NCBI RefSeq assembly: GCF_009905375.1
Contig: NC_133655.1
Coordinates: forward strand, 38,955,437-39,019,436
Reading direction: 5' to 3'
Length of the DNA: 64,000 nucleotides
DNA from: Apium graveolens
Lineage: Eukaryota; Streptophyta; Magnoliopsida; Apiales; Apiaceae
Shown here: one piece after another, positions 57,363-64,000 of the stretch
Position numbering within the stretch: the first letter of the stretch is position 1
Layout of the letters: every line of letters begins with the position of its first letter
Position numbers and translations under genes: made by a program
The notes under the pieces: generated by a model
Database searches by the model: none
Told to the model about the DNA's origin: nothing
Seen by the model: the letters and a program-made list of their open reading frames with translations, nothing else

Positions 57363-59939
57363 TTTGAGAATAAGGGAGTTAGTTCAGTAGATTACCATGT
57401 ATAAGTCTTGGTTTAAGTATTGGGATGTTGGTAGTTGAGTTTGTCAAGTCAAAACCTTGGAGAAATGAGAGTTATAGTTTCTGCAGAAAATCAGTTTAGT
57501 ACCTTGAGGTTTAGAGTGAGTTTTGACCATGTCATTGATGTGCATTTTGAGGGCCAAGCCACCAGAAGTTAGTATTGGGAGTATATAAAAGGTTTTAGGA
57601 GTTGGTTGGAGGTTTGCATGTCTTTTGGTTAGGTGCACAAGTAGAATAACAAAATCTGTCCAGCAGGGGACAGTTTTGTTGCAACTTAGAAATAGGAAGA
57701 TTTGACCATGTCATGGGTAGGCCCTCATTAGGCCCTATTGGGCCTTAGTTAGAGGGAGTGTCAGAGAAGTTTTTCCAATCATAGTTCATAGGATATGAGT
57801 TAGAACCATGTGTCACAAGTTAATTCAAGTCAGGGCGTTTTCTGCCCAAAAAAACAGGGGAACCTTGGACTTTTAGCTTAGGCCCAAGAAGGCCCAAGCC
57901 AGGCCCTTGAGCCACATCAAGTTTGTGAGATGCCCTTAGGTCAAGAGAGTCTTGTGTAAAAGTTTTGAAGGAAAACTTGTAGTTTAAGAGTGCCTAATGC
58001 ACTCAAGAAACTTGTCATTCTGAAATTTGCACCAGTGAGCGCTTTCACTTATCACATAGTTTTAGAACACTTAGAAGTGAGTAATAGGTCGACCACCATA
58101 GTTGTAAGATGGTATAAGGTCAGTAGAGCTAAAGGCACAAGTGAAGGTCAATAGGTTTTGGATAATTTTGGAAAGGCACATCGAGTTAGGAAGCCAAAAT
58201 TAGAAGACCTTGTCTAGTTTAGCGACCAAGTGACTTAAGATGTGAGTCGAGATCATCCAAGCCTAGTGTTGCATTATCGTATATATGGTGTTATTTGGTG
58301 TTAATATATGATATGTGAATATGTGGCTATGTGTGTACTTTTGTAATTTAAAAGTGAATATAAAATTAAGTGCGTATAGGCCTAAGTGCCATCCGTGTTT
58401 AATTTCAAGTTGTAAATAGGTTAAGATGGTAAGAATATATTATAATGAGGATTATTATTATTATGTAGGATCTCGAGACGAGGGAAAACTTTCCATAAAG
58501 GTTGAGTGAAGCTCCAGTTGCTCCTACCAGTCAGACCAGACCAGCCTTTCTCAAGGAAAGTGATTCAACTTGACCTTCGTATTTACTATAAACAGTTCAT
58601 ATATATATTGATGCAATTATCCTGAGTCATTTGATATGTTTTAAATCAAGCGTATCTTTCGTTTATCTTTGAATTATATAGAAATGCCATGAACCCTCGA
58701 GTATGTATTGCAAGTAGTTCAAAAGCCTTTTCATGATAGTTAAATGCCATGATAAAATGAAGAGTTGATATATTACTTGATTGATCCTCTTGATTAACAT
58801 GCTGATGATTCCTAAGTATTGATATCTCGTCATGATACTTGAATCCCTATAGAACCTTATCTTGAACCCTGAAAGTCAGAAACTTATCAAAGTGATCCCT
58901 CATTGGTTGATACCCCTCTTTCTTATCCTAAAGCTTGACAACTCTGATATATCCTGAGCTAAAGAATCATTTCTTCATACCTTAACATCCATAGTATTCA
59001 TAAAGCTTATCTTCTTGATGATCCAACACCTGTACCTTGACGAGAAGCCATTGCTTTAAGCCCAGTTTGGCATTACCCCTTTATATTATCCATTAGTCTC
59101 ACTAAATTTTCCTGTCCAAGTTCTGACATATGAAAACCTTTTGGTCACCCTAATAGAGTAAAATTTTGTAAATCATGGCCCTGAGATTTAGTACCATATT
59201 TCCCGTGTTTCGAGTTGATCTATAATCCCTTGATAAAAATGTTTACTGTTAAAAGAGATTTTGTTATAATTCGGCATCAGTTTTTGAAATAAATAAAATA
59301 TGGGTTTTCAGTCCCAAAGGGGGATAAATGTTTTCCTTAAATAGTGGATCTGGACTGAGACGCGAGTCCTTTCCACACTGATATTAGGCTTAAAAGTTGC
59401 ATAGGGATTCCCGTTAATGTTTTAGAACCCAGCGAGGTTCGGGACTACTTCGCTGCTGATCACCGGCTGTAATCCGTAGCGTCATAAAATGATTTTGATT
59501 AAGACATAATTTTAAAATTGTTTTGATACAAGCAAAATGATGCCATCTCATATAGTTTTATCTCTTGTTACCATTGGTTATGTCTTTCCATTGTCATTCT
59601 TTAATGTATATCTCGATTTATGTTTTGTGTCATACTGTTAGCACTTGTTGATCATTTGGCTCACTCCTTGCTTTACCCTGATATTATAGCTAGCAGCTAT
59701 GGTTAGATTCAAGCAGACTGCCCGTAAGACCTGTGATGCTGATGCTTATGTTCAAGCTCAGGTATAATAAGTAATAATAGTTTGTGTGAGGACTCGGTAC
59801 TTTTAATCAGATGTAATAGTTGGTAGTGTTGGGCTGTTCCAAACCCTAAACTGTAAGATCTTGGAGTTGGTTGTGTATTCTTCTTTTAAAATGTTGTAAT
59901 AGTTATATTTAATTTGCTGTTTAAGTTGGGGGCGTGACA
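57363..59939 (+). mobile_element. G3 5' LTR, second part
   Basis: Runs from the G2 insertion to the LTR end gggggcgtgaca at 59939. It contains the H3-tail-like exon at 59699. The preceding module ttggctcactccttgctttaccctga resembles the module before the family-L exon, so the two LTRs share a common design at this point. Confidence 0.85.
59699..59761 (+). CDS. Putative H3-tail-like leader exon in G3 LTR
   Basis: ATG opens 21 codons, starting MVRFKQTARKT and ending in phase 0 at CAG before donor-like gtataa (GT at 59762). After Met, residues R2, K4, Q5, T6, A7, R8 and K9 equal histone H3, and T replaces S10, so the block KQTARK that carries the H3K4 and H3K9 methylation sites is identical. 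The DNA aagcagactgcccgtaag is also close to typical plant H3 coding sequence, which raises the possibility of capture from a host H3 gene. An acceptor-like AG at 60075-60076 would remove a 315 nt intron that includes the LTR end and primer site. It is too short to be found by ordinary gene prediction. Confidence 0.55.
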
Positions 59940-59944
59940 GGTTT

Positions 59945-59956
59945 TGGTATCAGAGC
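59945..59956 (+). promoter_or_regulatory. G3 primer-binding site
   Basis: tggtatcagagc, five bases after the LTR end; complementary to initiator tRNA-Met. It lies inside the putative intron. Confidence 0.95.
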
Positions 59957-60076
59957 TACGGTTTAGAGTCCCTGGACAGCCCCAATAGGTTATAGGATAT
60001 GTGTGTAGGTTATAGATAATATGCGAGAGAGTAGGTTAAGTAAATTATTATTCATACTCCTCTTATTGGTTGTCAG

Positions 60077-60433
60077 TAACGGGCGCATTCCTCGTCATCC
60101 TCTGGGTCGGACGACACTATTGCTTTCACAGTGTATGCTGAGTTGATGCGCGAGTTCGACATGCTTCAGGGCAAGTATGACCGACTGGTAGACCGACTGA
60201 AGAACGTGTATCCGGACAGTCAAAACTACGAAGGGAAGCCCAAGGAGCAGATGACCGCGGTACTTGAGACCTTGGTTCAGTACGTCAACACTAAGCTTGA
60301 AGAGATGCCAGCGCACCGGGACCGTACCAGCCAGTATGTCATTCAGATGGTGGCGGAAGAGCTCCAGAGCATTGTGAAGACGCTTCGAGAGGAAAAGACT
60401 ACCAAGCCCCGTTCACATGGAGTGGAGCCTTAG
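60077..60433 (+). CDS. Extra ORF upstream of gag in G3 (putative exon 2)
   Basis: After the tract tactcctcttattggttgtcag the frame gives one stop codon (TAA at 60077), then HSSSSGSDDT, YAELMREFDMLQGKYDRLVDRL and a helical, charged C-terminus ending at 60433. From the first ATG (60131) it is 100 codons. The frame is in phase with the leader exon at 59699. The Ser/Asp start and the following helix parallel the G1 exon at 5609-5115. The region around LQGKYDRLVDRLKNV suggests a coiled coil. No known domain. The TAA could be a C-to-T mutation, like others in this element, or the acceptor may differ. Confidence 0.55.
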
Positions 60434-60745
60434 TTCTTCCCATTTACCTTTCATGTTGTTGTACTATCAGACTCTATGGAATCCCCAGTTGTTTCCGTTG
60501 TTTCCTTTAAATAAGCCTGTTATTCCTAGAATCAGACCTTGTCCTAATCCTATGTATTGTGACCTTTAAAATTTCAATAATTATGTGTTATTGTTCCGTT
60601 TGCTCTCAACTGTTATTTTATGTTTTTATCATCATATCTGCTTAATTTGGAAACTTGACCCCATATGTAAATGAGAATGCCATGCGATACCCTCAAATCG
60701 TTTTATCATTCATATCTGTTTTGACACAACTCTTATTTCAGGATC
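60434..60745 (+). other. Spacer between extra ORF and gag in G3
   Basis: Non-coding. It ends in ctcttatttcag directly before the gag start, an acceptor-like tract, so gag too might be reached by splicing. Confidence 0.5.
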
Positions 60746-62365
60746 ATGCCTCCCAAAAAGAAGAACCCAACAACCACATCCACCATAGACCCAAATATTC
60801 TTCGACTACTGGAAACTTTGCAACAGCAAACCAATGCTATAGCTCAACAACAACTAACTCTTCAACAACGAATTGAAAACCAAGATAACCGTAAGCCACA
60901 CCAACCACCTGAACCACCAGTACCACCTAGACAAATTGTCACTTTCAAGGATTTTCAGAATATGAATCCACCTGCATTTCATGATACCACTGATCCAGTG
61001 ATAGCTAACACATGGATCAAGGAGATGGAAAGGGCTTTTGAGTTGGTACAGTTAGGAGACGATCAGAAGACGCCGTATTCTACTTACTTCTTGAAGGGAG
61101 AAGTCATCTATTGGTGGGAATCAGTAAAAGCTATGGAAGTCACTCAGCAGGTTTCTTGGGAAAGATTTAAGAAGTTATTTCTGGATAAGTATTACCCTAA
61201 GTACATGCAGAATCACATGGAGCTAAAATTTCTTGAGTTGAAGCAAGGGAACATGACTGTATTGGAGTATGAGAAGAAGTTCACTGAGTTGTCAAGGTTT
61301 GTGACAAAGTATACCAGCACTGAGGAGGAAAAAGCAAAGAAATTTCAGCAAGGATTGGAGCCTTGGATTAGAGATAGGGTGGCTATGTTTGAGCTTGAAA
61401 CTTATGCGGGAGTAGTACAGAAAGCTGCTCTGATTGAGAATAATGGGATGCAGTCGAGGAAAGAGAGGGATAACAAGAAGAGGAAGGTTCCATTTTATGG
61501 AGAAAAGTCTAAAGCCGGAAGTTTACAAGGTCGGAATGTAAAGATGATTGGTTTCCAGAAGGGCGGAAATTTTCAAAAGAAAGGAAATTTGGGTAAAAGG
61601 CAAGAATCGAAGGGGAACAATCAGGCAAGCCAAGGGCAAGTTGGAGAAAACAGGTTCCAGAGGCCAGAATGCAAGCACTGCGGAAGAAGGCACCCCGGAG
61701 TGTGTAATAAGCTGAGCATGACATACTACAGGTGCAATCAGAAGGGACATTTGGCGAATGAGTGCAAGATGCCGAAGCCAGGAGTTACGTGTTACAAGTG
61801 TGGGAAGACTAGACACATAGCTAGGGAGTGCAAGGCAACCGGACCAGTCAAAGCTCTGATGAATGTGGCAAGTACCAGTGCAAGCGTGCCAGCTGAGGTA
61901 TTGGCATTACCTCCACTACCTACACCAACCCCGCAAGCAACAACAAGGACATTTGATTTGAAGATGAAGGATGATGTACAGAATTCGGAGGTGATAGCAG
62001 ATACACTTTTACTCAATAATGTCAAACCTAAAGTATTGATTGATTCGGGAGCAACAAGATCTTTCATATCAGAATCTTTTGTTGATAAGTTTCAATGTGA
62101 GAAAATGATTATGAGTGAGGTAGTAAATTTGGTAATTGCGAACCAAGAGAAGATTCCTGTGAATCAATTTTGTCCAAAGTGTGAGATTGATATTTCGGGG
62201 TATAAGTTCTCAGCCGACTTGATACTCTTCAAGTTGGGAGAGTTTGACATAATTTTAGGAATGGATTGGTTAGGAGAGAATAACGCTCAGATTAATTGTA
62301 AGACCAAGAGAGTGTACTTAAAGATGAAGAGTGGAGAGAAGGTAGTATTTAAGGGGCAGAGGTAA
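60746..62365 (+). CDS. G3 gag-protease (539 codons, premature end)
   Basis: Starts MPPKKKNPTTTSTIDPNILR, with a Gln-rich N-terminus (residues 25-50), the retrotransposon gag capsid domain (about 60-230; FQNMNPPAFHDTTDP, WERFKKLFLDKYYPKYM, EYEKKFTELSRF), a basic linker, zinc-knuckle region (about 310-370) and an aspartic protease with DSGATRSF at about 433 and IILGMDWL near 500. In the knuckles, the first cysteine of one is Tyr (YYRCNQKGHLANEC) and in the next the Gly before His is Arg (CYKCGKTRHIAREC). It ends at a TAA where the frame continues in phase into RT. Gag forms the particle and binds RNA; the protease matures the polyprotein. Tekay-like chromovirus. Confidence 0.93.
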   Translation: MPPKKKNPTTTSTIDPNILRLLETLQQQTNAIAQQQLTLQQRIENQDNRKPHQPPEPPVPPRQIVTFKDFQNMNPPAFHDTTDPVIANTWIKEMERAFELVQLGDDQKTPYSTYFLKGEVIYWWESVKAMEVTQQVSWERFKKLFLDKYYPKYMQNHMELKFLELKQGNMTVLEYEKKFTELSRFVTKYTSTEEEKAKKFQQGLEPWIRDRVAMFELETYAGVVQKAALIENNGMQSRKERDNKKRKVPFYGEKSKAGSLQGRNVKMIGFQKGGNFQKKGNLGKRQESKGNNQASQGQVGENRFQRPECKHCGRRHPGVCNKLSMTYYRCNQKGHLANECKMPKPGVTCYKCGKTRHIARECKATGPVKALMNVASTSASVPAEVLALPPLPTPTPQATTRTFDLKMKDDVQNSEVIADTLLLNNVKPKVLIDSGATRSFISESFVDKFQCEKMIMSEVVNLVIANQEKIPVNQFCPKCEIDISGYKFSADLILFKLGEFDIILGMDWLGENNAQINCKTKRVYLKMKSGEKVVFKGQR

Positions 62366-63382
62366 GAGCAACTATTTCTTACAATTGTTCAGGCTAAGAA
62401 GCTACTTAGAAAAGGTTGTGAGTCGTTCCTAGCTTATGTAGTGGATTCGGAAAAAGGCAGCCCCAGCATGGAAGATATCCCTGTAGTTAACGAGTTCCCG
62501 GATGTGTTTCCCGACGAACTACCAGGCTTACCACCAGATCAACAAATCGAGTTCGAGATCAACCTTGCTCCAGGAACGGAACCAGTTTTAAAGGCCCCAT
62601 ATAGGATGACACCAGCAGAAATGAAAGAGTTGGCGAGCCAGCTACAAGAATTGTTGGATAAGGCAGTGATACGGCCAAGTGCGTCGCCATGGGGAGCACC
62701 TGTTCTGTTTGTAAAGAAGAAAGATGGGAGTATGCGTCTATGCATAGATTATCGGGAGTTGAATAAGGTAACGATCAAGAACCGCTACCCGCTACCAAGG
62801 ATAGATGACCTTTTTGATCAGTTGAAAGGAGTAAAATGCTTTTCAAAGATTGACTTGAGATTGGGATACCATCAATTATAGATCAAAGAAGAAGATGTTC
62901 CCAAGACCGCATTCAGGACCAGATATGGGCATTATGAATTCCTAGTAATGCCGTTTGGACTGACCAACGCTCCGTCCATATTTATGGATCTGATGAATCG
63001 GGTATTTAAGAAGTATTTGGACAAATTTGTCGTGGTATTTATTGATGACATCCTTATTTATTCTAAGTCGGAAGAAGAACATAAGCAGCACCTCTGGATA
63101 GCATTAGAGATACTCCGACAAGAGAAGTTGTATACCAAGTTTACCAAATGTGAGTTTTGGTTAAAGGAAGTTCAATTTTTGGGACATGTTATTGGAAATG
63201 AGGGAGTTAAAGTGGATCCGTCAAAGATTGAGGCAGTTATGAGTTGGGAGAGGCCAAAGACTCCTACGGAAGTGCGAAGTTTTCTAGGATTGGCCGGATA
63301 CTATAGAAGATTCGTCAAGGATTTCTCGAAGATTGCCACGCCATTGACCAAGTTAACCAGAAAGAATCAAAAGTTTGAATGA
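62366..63382 (+). pseudogene. G3 reverse transcriptase, two stops
   Basis: In frame with gag-protease after one [37 protein letters not shown], the finger motif [34 protein letters not shown], then a TAG at 62879. The palm follows with [20 protein letters not shown] and the catalytic FIDD in [11 protein letters not shown] (both Asp present), GHVIGNEGV and the connection motif [19 protein letters not shown]. It ends at a TGA (63380) where relatives have Trp. Only these point changes stand between this copy and an open RT frame. The enzyme copies genomic RNA into cDNA. Confidence 0.93.
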
Positions 63383-63760
63383 AGTGCAGAATGTGAAGAT
63401 AGCTTTCAAGAGTTAAATCAGAAGTTGGTAACAGCTCCGGTGTTGGTACTTCCAGATGATCAAGGGAACTTTGTAATATTCAGCAACGCTTCACATAAGG
63501 GTTTGGGTTGTGTGTTGATGCAACACAGTAAAGTGATCGCATATGCGTCAAGACAGTTGAAACCGCATGAGTTAAAGTACCCGACGCATGACTTGGAACT
63601 AGCCGCCATAGTGTTCGCACTTAAGATTTGGAGACATTACCTCTACGGAGAGAAGTGTGAAATCTACACGGATCACAAGAGTTTAAAGTACATTTTTACT
63701 CAGAAAGAGCTCTATATGAGGCAGAGGAGATGGCTGGAATTGACTGTTCGATAAATTACC
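63383..63760 (+). pseudogene. G3 RNase H, catalytic Asp to Asn, frameshift
   Basis: The frame reads [29 protein letters not shown], where the first catalytic aspartate of the family is Asn (codon 63485-63487). [19 protein letters not shown] and [17 protein letters not shown] are normal. The frame ends near 63754 through a small deletion with frameshift before the YHPGKAN linker. The enzyme would degrade the RNA strand of the hybrid; loss of the Asp should abolish this. Confidence 0.9.
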
Positions 63761-64000
63761 ATCCTGGAAAGGCGAATGTAGTTGCCGATGCTCTGAGTAG
63801 GAAGGAGAGACTGAATATGATGATAACATCAAAAGAGTTATCTGAAGAAATCAAAAGATTGGAATTGGAATTTTGTGCTTATGGAAAAGTCGAGGAAGTT
63901 TGTCGTGCAATGACCTTTCAGCCAACACTAGTGGAAAAGATAAAGAAGTGTCAAGAAGAAGTAATGAGGAAAGAGAAGAATCAGTTATCTGGAGAGGAGA
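63755..64000 (+). pseudogene. G3 RNase H-integrase linker, cut by window end
   Basis: In a shifted frame: [24 protein letters not shown], then EIKRLELEF, a linker typical of Ty3/gypsy polyproteins. Integrase and the 3' LTR lie beyond the window. Confidence 0.85.

Noticed and set aside
59699..60433. A genuine host histone H3 gene in the LTR
   Set aside because: Only the first 10-17 residues resemble H3; there is no histone fold, and the exon sits at the same place in several LTR families.

Overview
The window is plant nuclear heterochromatin, probably from a eudicot: AT-rich DNA made almost entirely of transposable elements nested in each other. I see no host gene, tRNA, rRNA or CRISPR array. 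Retroelement boundaries were placed from LTR pairs, TG...CA ends, primer sites complementary to initiator tRNA-Met, polypurine tracts and target-site duplications (TSDs).

Layout. (1) 1-2771: 3' part of a long Ty3/gypsy LTR (family L, + strand), inserted into the reverse transcriptase of a minus-strand gypsy element. (2) That host element, G1, shows RT start, protease, gag, an extra ORF and primer site from 5850 down to 2772; its ~4.07 kb 5' LTR is split into 5854-5969 and 20476-24430. (3) 5970-20470: a minus-strand Ty1/copia tandem array of three 1.66 kb LTRs and two internal regions, with TSD tatga. (4) 24431-24726: part of another copia-type LTR, lying in an old L1-like LINE remnant (24727-25650). 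(5) 25756-39688: a complete family-L gypsy element with ~4.18 kb LTRs, TSD cattt, nearly identical LTRs but a scrambled pol. (6) 40823-41438: a non-autonomous hAT transposon with an 8 bp TSD. (7) G3, a + strand gypsy element: its 5' LTR is split by G2 (44498-57357, minus strand, two 3654 bp LTRs, TSD gttat) and ends at 59939; gag, protease, RT, RNase H and the start of integrase follow to the window end.

The most interesting signal lies inside the gypsy LTRs. About 180-250 bp before the LTR end in G3 and G1, and about 310-400 bp before it in family L, there is a short ATG-led exon whose first ten residues resemble the histone H3 tail in register (H3 positions R2, K4, R8, K9): MVRFKQTARKT in G3, MARLRRTARKS in G1, MNRTKLPIRKR in family L. 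Each ends in phase 0 at a GT splice-donor-like site. In G1 an acceptor-like site beyond the primer site opens, in the same phase, an acidic extra ORF upstream of gag; G3 has the same layout with one stop at the junction. I infer a spliced transcript encoding an H3-tail-like leader fused to an extra protein, in elements whose relatives carry integrase chromodomain-like tails. I do not know of a published description.

None of the elements looks fully competent from what is visible. G3 has a few stops, G1 is more decayed, and family L and G2 have badly decayed interiors between similar LTRs, implying mobilisation in trans. Both copia units share a deletion that removes the RT catalytic region and RNase H.
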